Source: a candidate division NC10 bacterium CSP1-5 (GTDB lineage Bacteria > Methylomirabilota > Methylomirabilia > Methylomirabilales > CSP1-5). From it: DNA of 64,000 nt. The stretch spans positions 58,022 through 122,021 of the forward strand of contig LDXR01000009.1 of NCBI GenBank assembly GCA_001443495.1, given 5' to 3'. The translations under genes were made by a program, and so were the position numbers. The notes under the pieces are model-generated. The model ran no database searches. It was not told the origin of the DNA and saw only the letters and a program-made list of their open reading frames with translations. How positions within the stretch are numbered: position 1 is the first letter of the stretch; every line of letters begins with the position of its first letter. This document shows positions 8,431-17,396 of the stretch, piece after piece.

Positions 8431-8805
8431 TTACTGACTCACCTCGGGTTCCACGTTAGGCGCAGAGGGAAGGGTGTCACCAGGGACGTCACCAATGAAG
8501 GTGAGCGACTCCTCCCCCTTCAGGTGGTGAGGGCTCACGGCCCAGTTTCCCCGACAGGTCAAGCTGAGCACCTCGTGTGTCGTCTTGGGGCCGACGAAAA
8601 GACTCGTGTAGATGCTGCTCAGGCCCCCGAGGACACAGAAGCTGGCCTTCACCGGGAAGTACACCACTGACCCAACCACGCTTCCCGTCCCAATGCCGAT
8701 CTGCTCGAGCGTACTCTCGTCCGGGCCGGTATCCGCCCACACGGGCACCACCAGCGCCACGAGGGCCAAACCGATCAGGATTGCCGCGATCCGTTTCTTC
8801 TTCAT
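8431..8805 (-). CDS. Small secreted protein of unknown function
   Basis: A 124-residue protein that I do not recognise. It has a textbook signal peptide: MKKKR, a hydrophobic core of about 15 residues, and a likely cleavage after VWA near residue 24. The mature part has a hydrophobic glycine-rich stretch (about residues 36-72, with GTGSVVGSVVYFPVKASF) that could insert in a membrane, one cysteine on each side, and an acidic Pro-rich tail. A strong ribosome binding site, GGGGGGAT, lies 7 bases before the ATG. It is divergent from an XRE-type regulator and has a promoter in the shared AT-rich gap, which suggests regulation by that neighbour. Confidence 0.68.
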   Translation of the reverse strand: MKKKRIAAILIGLALVALVVPVWADTGPDESTLEQIGIGTGSVVGSVVYFPVKASFCVLGGLSSIYTSLFVGPKTTHEVLSLTCRGNWAVSPHHLKGEESLTFIGDVPGDTLPSAPNVEPEVSQ

Positions 8806-8885
8806 CGATATCCCCCCTTTTCTCTCTTCCTGTTCCGTGCTTCCTTCTCGACCGCGTTCTCTGAAAAAGCATAATTATTTATGTC

Positions 8886-8914
8886 TATATATATGGGTAT
8901 AATACTTCTGTCAA
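8886..8914 (-). promoter_or_regulatory. Sigma-70-type promoter for the small secreted protein
   Basis: On the - strand TTGACA (8914 to 8909) is a perfect -35, followed after 17 bases by TATATA (8891 to 8886). Transcription would start near 8879, giving a leader of about 75 bases before the ATG at 8805. Confidence 0.55.
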
Positions 8915-8950
8915 GAAAAATTTGACAGTCCCCCTTTTTTGCTCTAGACT
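8908..8950 (+). promoter_or_regulatory. Inverted repeat and possible promoter of the XRE regulator
   Basis: CTGTCAA (8908-8914) and TTGACAG (8922-8928) form a perfect 7-bp inverted repeat with a 7-base AT centre. Each arm contains a -35 hexamer, one per strand. On the + strand TTGACA (8922-8927) is followed after 17 bases by TAGACT (8945-8950), four of six matches to TATAAT; this would start transcription within a few bases of the ATG at 8960. The repeat would suit an operator bound by the dimeric regulator encoded next to it. Confidence 0.42.
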
Positions 8951-8959
8951 CCCGGAGCG

Positions 8960-9478
8960 ATGGCCCAGGAAAGGAAAGCCAAAGAGATCGGTCGCAGAAT
9001 CACCGGTATCCTCGAGGCCAAGGGGTGGCGAAAGACCGATCTCATACGCCGGTCAGGCCTCAAGCAGGCATCCGTCTACGAATGGCTCCGGGGTGAGGCC
9101 GAACCCAGGGGTGAGGCACTCAGCAAGATTGCCCAGGCCCTCGAGGTCTCGACCGACTATCTCCTGGGATCGGATCCCGTGTATAGCCGGTTGACCTACA
9201 GGCAGGTTGCGGCGAAGGAAAGCCTGCGCTTGTCCCTTCGAGCGCTTGACATTCGACCCGGGCATGCCGACTACCTCATGTACGAGGAGCTGGGATCCCT
9301 TGACGGAGCTCCCAAGTCGGTCACGGGGTGGCGCGACTTCATCACCCAGTTCTTGCCAAAGATCAGCGAGCACCTTCGCGCGGATTCTCCCCGGCAAGGA
9401 GGCGATCGGCCCCGCAAGGTGTTTCCGCTACAGCGGCCAGACACGCCTGCGGGAGGCAGAAAGAGGAGAGGATTGTGA
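8960..9478 (+). CDS. XRE-family helix-turn-helix transcriptional regulator
   Basis: DNA-binding regulator of 172 residues. The lambda-repressor-like HTH covers about residues 5-65: IGRRITGILEAKGWRKTDL, the recognition helix region KQASVYEWLRGEA and the closing helix LSKIAQALEVSTDYLLGSD. The C-terminal 100 residues match no effector domain that I recognise and end in a basic Arg/Lys-rich tail. Only a weak GGAG 2 bases before the ATG serves as ribosome binding site, and a possible promoter ends just upstream, so the message may be nearly leaderless. It is divergent from the small secreted protein gene and probably controls it and itself. Confidence 0.82.
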   Translation: MAQERKAKEIGRRITGILEAKGWRKTDLIRRSGLKQASVYEWLRGEAEPRGEALSKIAQALEVSTDYLLGSDPVYSRLTYRQVAAKESLRLSLRALDIRPGHADYLMYEELGSLDGAPKSVTGWRDFITQFLPKISEHLRADSPRQGGDRPRKVFPLQRPDTPAGGRKRRGL

Positions 9479-9515
9479 GGCAGACATACGGGATCTGTAA
9501 GAAAGAAAGCGAAGC

Positions 9516-10046
9516 CTAGTACTGAATGAGGGAAAAGACGGGATAATCGGCGAGCTTCTCTCGCCCTTTGAGAAAGGTCAGTTCCACCAGGAAGGCAATC
9601 TCCACAATTTCCCCGCCGAGCTTGTTCACCAGATCGACAGCCGCCCCAACAGTCCCCCCTGTGGCGAGGACGTCGTCGGCAATAAGGACCCGCGTGCCTG
9701 GCTCAAGGGCATCCTCGTGGATCTCCAGCGTATCTGTCCCGTACTCCGACTGATAGACCGCCCGATAGGTTCGAAACGGGAGCTTCCCCGCCTTTCGGAT
9801 CAGCACATGTCCGGCGCCGAGCTTGTAAGCCAAGGCAGAGCCAATGATAAACCCCCGGGCTTCTACACCGACGACCACTTGAATCCCCCGGTCCCGGTAC
9901 CGATCACCTAACAAGTCAAGGGCCGCTCGAAAGGTCTGGCTGTCGGCCAGGAGAGGCGTGATGTCCTTGAAGACGACACCCGGTTTCGGAAAATCGGGAA
10001 TATCCCGAATTTTTCCTTTGAGAATGTCGATCATCGCCTCGGCCAT
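9516..10046 (-). CDS. apt: Adenine phosphoribosyltransferase
   Basis: Salvages adenine to AMP with PRPP. The 176-residue protein has the family N-terminus ([21 protein letters not shown]), the adenine-recognition block [14 protein letters not shown] and the PRPP-binding loop [13 protein letters not shown] at about residues 120-132. The frame is open 7 codons further, but the ATG at 10046 has AGGGGAG in front and gives the normal family length. The ribosome binding site overlaps the stop of the acylphosphatase gene 10 bases upstream, so the two are probably translated from one message. Confidence 0.96.
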   Translation of the reverse strand: MAEAMIDILKGKIRDIPDFPKPGVVFKDITPLLADSQTFRAALDLLGDRYRDRGIQVVVGVEARGFIIGSALAYKLGAGHVLIRKAGKLPFRTYRAVYQSEYGTDTLEIHEDALEPGTRVLIADDVLATGGTVGAAVDLVNKLGGEIVEIAFLVELTFLKGREKLADYPVFSLIQY

Positions 10047-10056
10047 CCTCTCCCCT

Positions 10057-10347
10057 TTACCGCCCAAAGCGAACGCTGAAACTCATGAACCGTCCCGTAT
10101 AGGGCCCCCAGGACTCCTCCACCCTCTCCACGCGGGCGCCGGACGGCCCCTGCTTCAGCTGCTCCAAGAGCTGTTCGAGGGTGCTTCGCTCGCCCTCGGC
10201 CATCACCTCGACGCTCCCGTCCGACCGATTCATGACATAGCCGGCAAGCCCGATCTCCTCAGCCACACGTTCGGTAAAGTACCGGAACCCCACCCCCTGG
10301 ACCCTTCCGATGACCCGAGCGGTCAGCGATGCCTTTTCCGGGACCAT
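10057..10347 (-). CDS. acyP: Acylphosphatase
   Basis: Hydrolyses acyl phosphates such as acetyl or carbamoyl phosphate. The 96-residue protein has the family signature [13 protein letters not shown] with the catalytic Arg22, and Asn40 in [13 protein letters not shown]. The frame runs 30 codons further upstream into a sequence lacking family similarity, so the ATG at 10347 is chosen. It precedes apt by 10 bases. Acylphosphatase folds also occur in HypF, but the length here is that of the free-standing enzyme. Confidence 0.93.
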   Translation of the reverse strand: MVPEKASLTARVIGRVQGVGFRYFTERVAEEIGLAGYVMNRSDGSVEVMAEGERSTLEQLLEQLKQGPSGARVERVEESWGPYTGRFMSFSVRFGR

Positions 10348-10482
10348 CGCGTCCTTGCCCCCCGCCCGATGAAACTGCTCACCGCATGGGACCGAACCCG
10401 ATTCTTCATCCAGAGTCCCATCATGGCGCGAGCACACGATGCGGTGAAGGGGAGAAACGGAAAGATAATCGAGACAGGTGAT

Positions 10483-10560
<78 letters not shown>

Positions 10561-10580
10561 CATGGAATACTACCCTTTCC

Positions 10581-11318
10581 TCACTCCCCCTGCCAGCCGT
10601 GTTCACCCACCAACCTGACGAAGACGCAACCGACCAGCTCCTCCTGGTCCACCCCATCCTCTTTTCTCAAGACCCTGCGCAGAGTCTGGGCATGGGGAGA
10701 TCCCACCGGAATCACCAATCGTCCGCCCACCTGAAGCTGCTCTACGAGGGGAGGCGGCACGCAAGGGGCGCCTGCCGTGACCACGATCGCCTCAAAGGGG
10801 GCCACCTCAGGCCACCCCATGCTTCCGTCGCCAACGCGTATGGTCACGTTATCGTATCCGAGGCGTCTCAGGGTCCCTTGTGCGCGATCAGCAAGGGCGG
10901 GAATGCGCTCGATCGAATAGACCTGACCAGCCAACTCCGCCAACACAGCGGCCTGGTATCCTGATCCAGTGCCGATCTCTAGGACCCGTTCGCCTCCCTG
11001 AAGGGAGAGGGCAGCGGTCATCACCGCGACCATGTATGGCTGCGAGATTGTCTGCCCCTCTCCGATCGGCAAGGGGGCGTCTTCGTACGCTCGCCCGGCG
11101 AGGACAGGATCAACGAACAGGTGTCGTGGAACCTTGCGCATCGCCTCGAGGACCCGAACATCAGCAATCCCTCGCCGCTCCACCTGCTCTTTGACCATCC
11201 GTGCCTGGGCGGTGGCATAATCACCGGCTGCTGCCCCCCACCCATTCCCTCCCCCATTGGAACAACACCGTTCAGTGTGCAAGTGTACCACGCTCCGCGG
11301 CATGAGGGGTCTCGTCAT
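10581..11318 (-). CDS. pcm: Protein-L-isoaspartate O-methyltransferase
   Basis: Repairs isoaspartyl residues in aged proteins by S-adenosylmethionine-dependent methylation. The core is clear: ARMVKEQVERRGI, PRHLFVDP, GQTISQPYMVA and the SAM motif VLEIGTGSGYQAAVLA. The ATG at 11318 overlaps the surE stop as ATGA, so the two are translationally coupled, the usual surE-pcm arrangement. With this start there are about 35 extra N-terminal residues (RSVVHLHTERCC...) that are not typical of the family; translation could start later in the frame. Confidence 0.93.
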   Translation of the reverse strand: MTRPLMPRSVVHLHTERCCSNGGGNGWGAAAGDYATAQARMVKEQVERRGIADVRVLEAMRKVPRHLFVDPVLAGRAYEDAPLPIGEGQTISQPYMVAVMTAALSLQGGERVLEIGTGSGYQAAVLAELAGQVYSIERIPALADRAQGTLRRLGYDNVTIRVGDGSMGWPEVAPFEAIVVTAGAPCVPPPLVEQLQVGGRLVIPVGSPHAQTLRRVLRKEDGVDQEELVGCVFVRLVGEHGWQGE

Positions 11319-12067
11319 GCCAAGAGAGTCTCCCACCCCTTGAGAGCCTCCGCTGCCGCGTAGTTGGTCAGATCGAGATGGAGCGGGGTGATCGAGATCT
11401 TCCCCTCCATCACCGCCTCGTAATCGGTCCCGCCCAAAAGCTCCCAGGTAGGTTCCCCTCCTCCAATCCAGTAATACGTTTTTCCCCGAGGATCCATCTT
11501 CTCCACGATGAGCTCATTATAGCTCCGCTTGCCTTGGCGGGTGACCGCCACTCCCCTCACCTCCCCGGCCGGGACATTGACGTTGAGCAGGGTGTCCCGC
11601 GGCAGCCCCCGCTCCAGCACCGCCAGGGCCAGGCGCACCGCAAAGGCGGCCGCCGTCGCCAGGCCGTGCTGCGAAGGCTCGACCGCTGAAATGGCGATGG
11701 CAGGGATGCCCAAGAGGGTTCCCTCCACGGCGGCCGAGACGGTCCCGGAGTAGGTGATGTCATCGCCCAGATTTGCTCCCAGATTGATCCCCGAGACGAC
11801 CAGTCGTGGCCTTTCCTTGAGCACCCCCATGACCCCGAGCGTGACACAATCGGTCGGGGTGCCATCCACCACGTACCAGCGGGGAGCGATCTCCGTGGCC
11901 CGGAGGGGCTTGTGGAGAGTGAGTGAGTGTCCAGCGGCACTCCGCTCGCGGTCGGGAGCGATGATAGACAGCTCTCCAACCTCTTCCAAGGCCCCGGCTA
12001 ACGCCTTGAGCCCAGGGGAGTGGATGCCGTCATCATTGGTGACCAAGATCGTCGGTCGCTTTGACAT
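11315..12067 (-). CDS. surE: 5'/3'-nucleotidase SurE
   Basis: Metal-dependent nucleoside monophosphate phosphatase with a survival role in stationary phase. The 250-residue protein starts MSKRPTILVTNDDGIHSPG, where Asp12 and Asp13 bind metal, and has SAAGHSLT, DGTPTDCV and SGINLGANLGDDITYSGTV blocks. The frame is open 40 codons further upstream, but the ATG at 12067 has AGGGG in front and matches the family N-terminus. It is coupled to pcm by a 4-base overlap and sits between two tRNA-Pro genes. Confidence 0.96.
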   Translation of the reverse strand: MSKRPTILVTNDDGIHSPGLKALAGALEEVGELSIIAPDRERSAAGHSLTLHKPLRATEIAPRWYVVDGTPTDCVTLGVMGVLKERPRLVVSGINLGANLGDDITYSGTVSAAVEGTLLGIPAIAISAVEPSQHGLATAAAFAVRLALAVLERGLPRDTLLNVNVPAGEVRGVAVTRQGKRSYNELIVEKMDPRGKTYYWIGGGEPTWELLGGTDYEAVMEGKISITPLHLDLTNYAAAEALKGWETLLA

Positions 12068-12142
12068 GCCCCTGCTAGAGACCGGAGGCGGGAATGCCGC
12101 GGACGGCTCGGGGACCGCTCGGACGAGCATATGAATGAGTGC

Positions 12143-12219
12143 TGGTCGGGGCGCGGGGATTTGAACCCCGGACCACTGGCCCCCCATGCCAGTGCGCTAC
12201 CAGGCTGCGCTACGCCCCG
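12143..12219 (-). tRNA. tRNA-Pro (anticodon GGG)
   Basis: On the - strand the gene reads CGGGGCGTAGCGCAG... and ends CGCCCCG, discriminator A and encoded CCA (12143-12145). The anticodon arm CTGGC-ATGGGGG-GCCAG gives anticodon GGG (proline, CCC and CCU). Outside the anticodon arm it is identical to the tRNA-Pro(CGG) gene 1.66 kb away. Confidence 0.97.
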
Positions 12220-12233
12220 ATCCCGAGGCTGAG

Positions 12234-12626
12234 CTACGATCGATCGAGGAGTATGCCAATGGCCTCGAGCCCTTCCCGGATCCGCTGGACTTGCTGAAGG
12301 AGATCAGTCGGCTCTGTCTCGTCCTGGAGCTGCCGCCTCGCCCCAGCAATGGTGTATCGCTTGTCATACAAGAGCTCCTTGATCTTTAAGATGATTTCGA
12401 TATCCCGCTTCCGGTAGAGGCGTTGGCCGGTGCCACTCTTTTTTGGCTGGAGCGGGGGGAATTCCGATTCCCAATACCGCAGGATATACGGCTGGATTTT
12501 GGTGAGACGCGCCACCTCGCCGATGCGAAAATACAGCTTGTCCGGAATCGGCTCCCTCCGGCGCGAGTCACCCCGCCTCGTTTCCCGCCGGGACGTTGAC
12601 ACGTGCCTCCGCGACTGATTCGCCAC
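12234..12626 (-). CDS. MerR-family transcriptional regulator
   Basis: Short regulator of about 130 residues. The winged HTH is clear: YFRIGEVARLTKIQPYILRYWE, then the wing GTGQRLYRKRDIEIILKIKELL and the GARRQL helix. It lacks a long effector-binding domain and metal-binding cysteines, like the MerR proteins that follow ihfA/HU genes in many bacteria. Start choice: GGAGG at 12636-12640 touches an ATG at 12635 with no spacer, but is 9 bases from the GTG at 12626, so 12626 is preferred. It follows the HU gene by less than 20 bases and is probably in one operon with it and the SPOR gene. Confidence 0.87.
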   Translation of the reverse strand: MANQSRRHVSTSRRETRRGDSRRREPIPDKLYFRIGEVARLTKIQPYILRYWESEFPPLQPKKSGTGQRLYRKRDIEIILKIKELLYDKRYTIAGARRQLQDETEPTDLLQQVQRIREGLEAIGILLDRS

Positions 12627-12644
12627 GCCTGGCATCCTCCAGAA

Positions 12645-12923
12645 CTACGCCTGGGAGTTAACTGCCTGTTGAAGTGCCTTCCCGGGTTTGAATTTGAGGA
12701 CCTTGCGCGCCGCGATGATAATCTCCGACCCGGTCTGCGGATTTCTCCCTTTTCTGGCCCGCTTCGCCCGCACCTGAAAGGACCCAAATCCCACCAACTG
12801 AATCTTCTCACCCTTGGTCATGGCCTCTTTCAGGGCCTCAAATGTCGCTTCGACCGCCTCCATTGCCTGTTTTTTCGTCAACCCCTTTTCTGCTACCAGC
12901 GCTGCCAGGTCTGCCTTGGTCAT
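12645..12923 (-). CDS. HU/IHF-family DNA-binding protein
   Basis: DNA-bending nucleoid protein of 92 residues, from MTKADLAALVA to the VLKFKPGKALQQAV tail, with the beta-arm block VGFGSFQVRAKRARKGRNPQTG. The QTG and EIIIAARKV pattern is closer to HU, while the neighbouring merR gene recalls the ihfA-merR pair of proteobacteria, so subunit identity is left open. A ribosome binding site AAGGGAGGTGG precedes the ATG. Confidence 0.92.
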   Translation of the reverse strand: MTKADLAALVAEKGLTKKQAMEAVEATFEALKEAMTKGEKIQLVGFGSFQVRAKRARKGRNPQTGSEIIIAARKVLKFKPGKALQQAVNSQA

Positions 12924-13001
12924 GCCGCCACCTCCCTTCTTCTTCCCCGGCCTGAGGAGACACCATGCACCTCCCCCGCCAGACGCTCACGGGAAGAAAA
13001 T

Positions 13002-13964
13002 TCAGCGTTTGATAATGACGGGTGTGAACCCCTGTTTCTTGAGGGCCTCGAGGGTCTTGAGCGCCTCCGCGCGATCTGCGTATTCGCCGACCCAAACCTG
13101 GTGCACCGGGGTGGAGGCAGGCTGGGAAACGATCCTAGCCGTGTGGTTTTTCTTCTCCAGATTGCGAGCGAGGTCGATGGCGTCGTCCAGGCGGACGGAT
13201 GATCCCACCTCGAGACGGAACTTCCCGTTCGCGCCCTGGACCACATTCGACGGAAACCCGTCCACGTTCAGTTGCCGTGCGGCCTGCTCCGCCTCCTCGC
13301 GGCTGTTGAATTCCCCGCTGTAGACTCGATGGCGGGTGACGCGGGCTGTGGTCTTTTGCACAACCGCACTGTACCCGAGCTTCTTGAGCCGCTCCAGAAG
13401 GGACCGGGCGTTCTGCTCGACGACCAGGGAAGCGACCTGGACACTGTAGCGCGCCTCTCCCTTTTCCTTCGGCTCCGTCGCCTTGGCCAACGACTTCGGG
13501 GCGGGTTTCTCTGCGACCGTCGGGGCGGGTGGCGGCTGGGGAGCCGCCTTGTCGACCCTCGTTGGCGCTGGGCGTTCGGATGGAGTCTCCGGCGGTTTCG
13601 TCACCCCCGGCACCGCTTCCCTCGGGGTTTCCGCCTTGGGTGACACCTCTGGCTCTCGCCTCTCGGTCTCGGGTGGTTTCAAGGGGATTGGCGGCTTCAC
13701 CGGCACCTGACTCACTTGTGGAGGTTTCGTTGGAGTCGGGGGCGGGGGCGGCGGTGCACTCTTGCCACCAGGGGAAAGGGAAATCGGCAGGGGCAGTGGG
13801 ATGTCGCCAAAGTACGTGGTGTACACATAGAGGCCCCCGGCGATAACAACGCCGACAAGACCTATGATGAGCAACCGCCTGGCCTGTGGACTCAAGCTCC
13901 CGGTGGATCCCCTCTCTGGGTCTAAGGGTTCAAATGACCTTTTCAGAAAATTATATCTTTTCAT
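13002..13964 (-). CDS. SPOR-domain cell-envelope protein, Pro-rich
   Basis: Likely inner-membrane protein whose SPOR domains bind denuded septal peptidoglycan, as in FtsN. It has a cytoplasmic basic N-terminus, one transmembrane helix (about residues 31-50, RLLIIGLVGVVIAGGLYVY), a Pro/Lys-rich linker to about residue 170, and two consecutive SPOR repeats: ARYSVQVASLVVEQNARSLL (from about 172) and GKFRLEVGSSVRLDDAIDLA (from about 247). The ATG at 13964 has AAGGAG 5 bases upstream; a GTG two codons earlier is less well placed. A consensus promoter lies at 14001-14029. Confidence 0.86.
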   Translation of the reverse strand: MKRYNFLKRSFEPLDPERGSTGSLSPQARRLLIIGLVGVVIAGGLYVYTTYFGDIPLPLPISLSPGGKSAPPPPPPTPTKPPQVSQVPVKPPIPLKPPETERREPEVSPKAETPREAVPGVTKPPETPSERPAPTRVDKAAPQPPPAPTVAEKPAPKSLAKATEPKEKGEARYSVQVASLVVEQNARSLLERLKKLGYSAVVQKTTARVTRHRVYSGEFNSREEAEQAARQLNVDGFPSNVVQGANGKFRLEVGSSVRLDDAIDLARNLEKKNHTARIVSQPASTPVHQVWVGEYADRAEALKTLEALKKQGFTPVIIKR

Positions 13965-14000
13965 AGACACTCCTTGAAGAAACCGTGCGCAACCTTGCGT

Positions 14001-14029
14001 ATTATAGTGATCAAAGGGTCATGTGTCAA
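14001..14029 (-). promoter_or_regulatory. Consensus sigma-70 promoter of the SPOR-HU-merR operon
   Basis: On the - strand TTGACA (14029 to 14024), a 17-base spacer and TATAAT (14006 to 14001) match the sigma-70 consensus at all 12 positions. Transcription would start near 13994, about 30 bases before the ATG at 13964. Confidence 0.82.
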
Positions 14030-14100
14030 ACCTTTTTTTTCGGCGTCTTTGCCTCGTATGAGCGGACGGCGCCCAGGAAAACGCCGGACCCATCGCAGGC

Positions 14101-15417
14101 TTACGGAATCTTTGCTTTAAGGTAATGGCTATAACCCTCAGTGATCACGGCAGAGACCGTATCTCCCGGGACAAGCGACTCTTGCGGGAAGTGGACCAGT
14201 TGGTTTCTCCGGGTGCGACCAGTCGCAACGCTGTGCATCTTCGGGTTCGGCCCCCCCTCGATCAAGACCTCCTCGATCTTGCCCACCCGCTCGCGATTCT
14301 TCTCCAGCGCGATCTCGTCCTGAAGCTGGAGGACGGTATGAATCCGTTCTGTCTTCGCTTCCCCTGAGACCTGATCGGGATACGTGGTGGCCGGCGTGAG
14401 CGGCCGGACGGAGTATTTGAAGGCGAAGATGCTATCGTACCGCACCTGACGCAGGAGGCTCAGGGTTTCCTGAAAATCCTCTTCACTCTCTCCGGGAAAG
14501 CCCACGATGAGATCGGTGCTCAACGCGATGTCGGGCACCGTCTGTCTGAGCATCGCGACCTTTTCGAGGTATTGCTGCCGGGTATAGAGGCGACGCATGC
14601 GCGCCAGGACCCGATCGGACCCGGCCTGCACGGGAAGATGCAGATGCTCGCAGACACTCCTCAGGCGGGCCATCACCTCGATGAGGTCCGGGGTCAGGTC
14701 TCTCGGATGCGAGCTCGTGAAGCGCACTCGCATGTTCCTCCCCACCAGGGCATCGATGGCCCGCAGGAGATCGGAGAAGCGCGTGCGGGGTTTGAGATTC
14801 TTGCCGTACGCATTGACAGTCTGCCCCAGCAAAGTGAGCTCCTTGTAGCCCTGCTTCAGCAACTCCTCGACCTCGGCCAAGATGTCTTCGGGAGGGCGGC
14901 TCCGCTCTGGTCCTCGGGTATAGGGCACGACGCAGAAGGTGCACAGGTAATTGCACCCCTCCATGATGCTGACCCAGGCCTTGAAGGGGCTCTCGCGGCG
15001 AGGTCGCGGTGAGCGGATATAGAGGGGGAGCGGCTCCTGGGGTCGGGGGAGGACCGGGGGAGCCGGGGCGCCTCTGAGCATCTCCGGGATGCGATAGATC
15101 ATTGCCCCGGGCCCGGCCAGCAGGTCGAGGTAGGGAAAGCGATCCTTGAGGCGAACCCCCTCCCGCTGGGCCAGGCATCCACACAGGCCGATCTTCATTC
15201 GAGGGTTCTGGATCTTGAGCTTTTGGAAGGTCCCGAGGAGACTATAGACCTTCTGTTCGGCTTTTTCGCGGATGCTACACGTATTGATGAGGATCAGGTC
15301 CGCTTCCTCTGCCGTCTCTGTCAGCTCGAAGCCTTCCTGGGCCAGGACGCCGGCGATCTTCTCTGAATCCGCTTCGTTAGCCTGACAGCCGAAGGTAATC
15401 AGCTTGAGCTTGGCCAT
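14101..15417 (-). CDS. miaB: tRNA-2-methylthio-N6-dimethylallyladenosine synthase
   Basis: Radical-SAM methylthiotransferase that adds the ms2 group to i6A37 of tRNAs. The 438-residue protein holds the UPF0004 domain with its auxiliary cluster cysteines (Cys11 in FGCQANEAD, Cys47 in NTCSIREKA, Cys81 in CGCLAQ), the radical-SAM CxxxCxxC (Cys155, Cys159, Cys162) and a C-terminal TRAM domain. The frame extends 16 codons further; the ATG at 15417 has AAGGTGG in front and the normal family start. It lies 32 bases after dppF on the same strand. Confidence 0.95.
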   Translation of the reverse strand: MAKLKLITFGCQANEADSEKIAGVLAQEGFELTETAEEADLILINTCSIREKAEQKVYSLLGTFQKLKIQNPRMKIGLCGCLAQREGVRLKDRFPYLDLLAGPGAMIYRIPEMLRGAPAPPVLPRPQEPLPLYIRSPRPRRESPFKAWVSIMEGCNYLCTFCVVPYTRGPERSRPPEDILAEVEELLKQGYKELTLLGQTVNAYGKNLKPRTRFSDLLRAIDALVGRNMRVRFTSSHPRDLTPDLIEVMARLRSVCEHLHLPVQAGSDRVLARMRRLYTRQQYLEKVAMLRQTVPDIALSTDLIVGFPGESEEDFQETLSLLRQVRYDSIFAFKYSVRPLTPATTYPDQVSGEAKTERIHTVLQLQDEIALEKNRERVGKIEEVLIEGGPNPKMHSVATGRTRRNQLVHFPQESLVPGDTVSAVITEGYSHYLKAKIP

Positions 15418-15449
15418 CCATCCACCTTCTGCGTCGCGGGCGCGTTCAG

Positions 15450-16412
15450 TCAGTACAGGTGGCAACTCACCCAGTGCCCGGGGGAGACCTCGCGAAGGAC
15501 CGGGGCCTCCGTGTCACACGGATCAAAGCGCTTGGGACAACGTGGGTGGAACCGGCAACCGGCCGGGACCTGGATGGGACTGGGCGGGTCTCCCTCGAGG
15601 ATGATCCGTTGCCGTTTGGTCTTGGGGTCGGTCACCGGGATCGCGGACAGGAGGGCCTGCGTATAGGGATGGAGAGGATTCCGGTACAGCTCATCGCTTT
15701 CCGCCAGCTCCACGATCTGCCCGAGGTACATGACCGCGACGCGATCGCTGATGTGCTTCACCACCCTGAGGTCGTGGGCAATGAACAGGTAGGTGAGCCC
15801 CAGCTGCCTTTGGAGATCCTCAAAGAGGTTGATCACCTGCGCTTGGATCGAGACATCCAGGGCGGAGACCGGTTCGTCTGCGATTAAGAGCTCCGGGCCC
15901 ACCGCGAGCGCCCGGGCAATGCCGATCCGCTGCCGCTGCCCGCCGCTGAACTCGTGGGGGTAGCGACCCATATGTTCGCGCCCCAGTCCCACCATCTCCA
16001 GGAGCTCTGCCACTCGATCGGTCTTCTCCTTTCCCCGCGCCAGCCGGTGGATGACCAACCCTTCGCCCACGATCTCCTTCACCGACATGCGGGGGTCCAG
16101 CGAGGAATAGGGATCCTGGAATACAATCTGCATCTTGCGCCGGAGCTGGTGCATCTCCTTCCTGTTCGCCTTGAAGACGGGAGTCTTGCCGAAATGGACC
16201 TCCCCGGCGGTCGGCTCCAAGAGCCTGAGGACGAGGCGCGCCGTGGTCGATTTGCCGCACCCCGACTCCCCCACCAGTCCCAGGGTCTCTCCCCGACCGA
16301 TGGCAAAGCTCACGCCATCCACCGCCCGAACGTCGGCCCGCTCCCCGAACCAGAGCCCCTTCTTGACGGGGAAGTATTTCTTGAGATCTTTCACCACAAG
16401 AAGGGGTTCCAT
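15450..16412 (-). CDS. dppF: Oligo/dipeptide ABC transporter ATP-binding protein (DppF/OppF type)
   Basis: One of two ATPases energising a peptide/nickel-type importer at the cytoplasmic face of the membrane. It has Walker [10 protein letters not shown] (residues 48-56), the signature FSGGQRQR, Walker B LLIADEP and the C-terminal oligopeptide-type extension with GCRFHPRCP and a closing cysteine region. The length of 320 residues is usual. It is the last gene of dppB-dppC-dppD-dppF, 9 bases after dppD. The substrate could be peptides, nickel or other oligomers. Confidence 0.92.
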   Translation of the reverse strand: MEPLLVVKDLKKYFPVKKGLWFGERADVRAVDGVSFAIGRGETLGLVGESGCGKSTTARLVLRLLEPTAGEVHFGKTPVFKANRKEMHQLRRKMQIVFQDPYSSLDPRMSVKEIVGEGLVIHRLARGKEKTDRVAELLEMVGLGREHMGRYPHEFSGGQRQRIGIARALAVGPELLIADEPVSALDVSIQAQVINLFEDLQRQLGLTYLFIAHDLRVVKHISDRVAVMYLGQIVELAESDELYRNPLHPYTQALLSAIPVTDPKTKRQRIILEGDPPSPIQVPAGCRFHPRCPKRFDPCDTEAPVLREVSPGHWVSCHLY

Positions 16413-16421
16413 GGTTCGCTG

Positions 16422-17396
16422 CTACGCCAGGATGCACCGAGCCCAGTGGCCTGGTCGAATCTCCCTGAGTTCCGGCTCTGTGGGCCAACAGTCTCCGATC
16501 ACCTTCGGACACCGGGGGGCGAACTTGCATCCGGTGGGGAGGTCCAACAGGTTGGGGATGAGACCGGGGATTGCCGTCAGGCGCCTGTGCCGTTTTCCCG
16601 TCTCCAGTTTGGGGAGCGATTCCAATAGGCCCTGGGTGTAGGGATGCAGGGGGGTCTCAAAGAGCTGTTCCGCGGAGGCCTCTTCCACGACCCTGCCGGC
16701 ATACATCACCACGACCCGGTCGGCAGTCTCCGCAATGACCCCCAGGTCGTGGGTGATCAGGATCACCGCCATCTGCATCTCCTCCTGGAGACCCATGAGC
16801 AGGTCGACGATCTGTGCCTGGATGGTCACGTCCAGGGCGGTGGTGGGCTCATCGGCGATGAGGAGCCTCGGACCTAAGGCGAGGGCCATCGCAATCATGA
16901 CGCGCTGGCGCAATCCCCCCGAGAGCTGGTGGGGATACTCGTACGCCCTCCTGGCGGGGTCGGGAATCTTGACCCGCCGCAGAACCTCAACCGCCCGATC
17001 CCATGCTTCCCGCCTGGAGACCTTCTGATGGTGCCGGATCCCCTCCGCCACCTGCTCCCCCACCGTGAAGACCGGGTTGAGGGACGTCATGGGCTCTTGA
17101 AAGATCATGGAGATGGCGCACCCGCGGATGCTGCGCATCTCCTCCTCGGGCAGGCGTAAGAGATCTCGCCCCTCAAAGCAGATCGTGCCGCCGACAATCC
17201 TCCCCGGAGGGTTCGGGATCAATCGAAGGATCGACAGGGCGGTGACCGTCTTCCCGCACCCCGACTCCCCCACCAGGCCGAGCGTCTCGCCGGGCCGAAC
17301 ACTCAGAGTCACCCCGTCAACGGCCCGGACCACCCCTTCTCCCGTGAAGAAGTGGGTCTGCAGGTCTTGGATCGTCAAGAGGCTTCCGTTCCTCAC
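16422..17396 (-). CDS. dppD: Oligo/dipeptide ABC transporter ATP-binding protein (DppD/OppD type)
   Basis: Second ATPase of the peptide importer. Motifs are Walker [10 protein letters not shown], signature LSGGLRQRV, Walker [13 protein letters not shown], and the C-terminal block GCKFAPRCP near residue 290 typical of the Opp/Dpp group. It is 324 residues long. Its start abuts the stop of dppC, so translation is probably coupled. Confidence 0.92.
   Translation of the reverse strand: MRNGSLLTIQDLQTHFFTGEGVVRAVDGVTLSVRPGETLGLVGESGCGKTVTALSILRLIPNPPGRIVGGTICFEGRDLLRLPEEEMRSIRGCAISMIFQEPMTSLNPVFTVGEQVAEGIRHHQKVSRREAWDRAVEVLRRVKIPDPARRAYEYPHQLSGGLRQRVMIAMALALGPRLLIADEPTTALDVTIQAQIVDLLMGLQEEMQMAVILITHDLGVIAETADRVVVMYAGRVVEEASAEQLFETPLHPYTQGLLESLPKLETGKRHRRLTAIPGLIPNLLDLPTGCKFAPRCPKVIGDCWPTEPELREIRPGHWARCILA

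Noticed and set aside
14031..14100. Terminator after miaB using the run of T at 14032-14040
   Set aside because: The T-run is on the + strand, while miaB is transcribed on the - strand, where it is an A-run.
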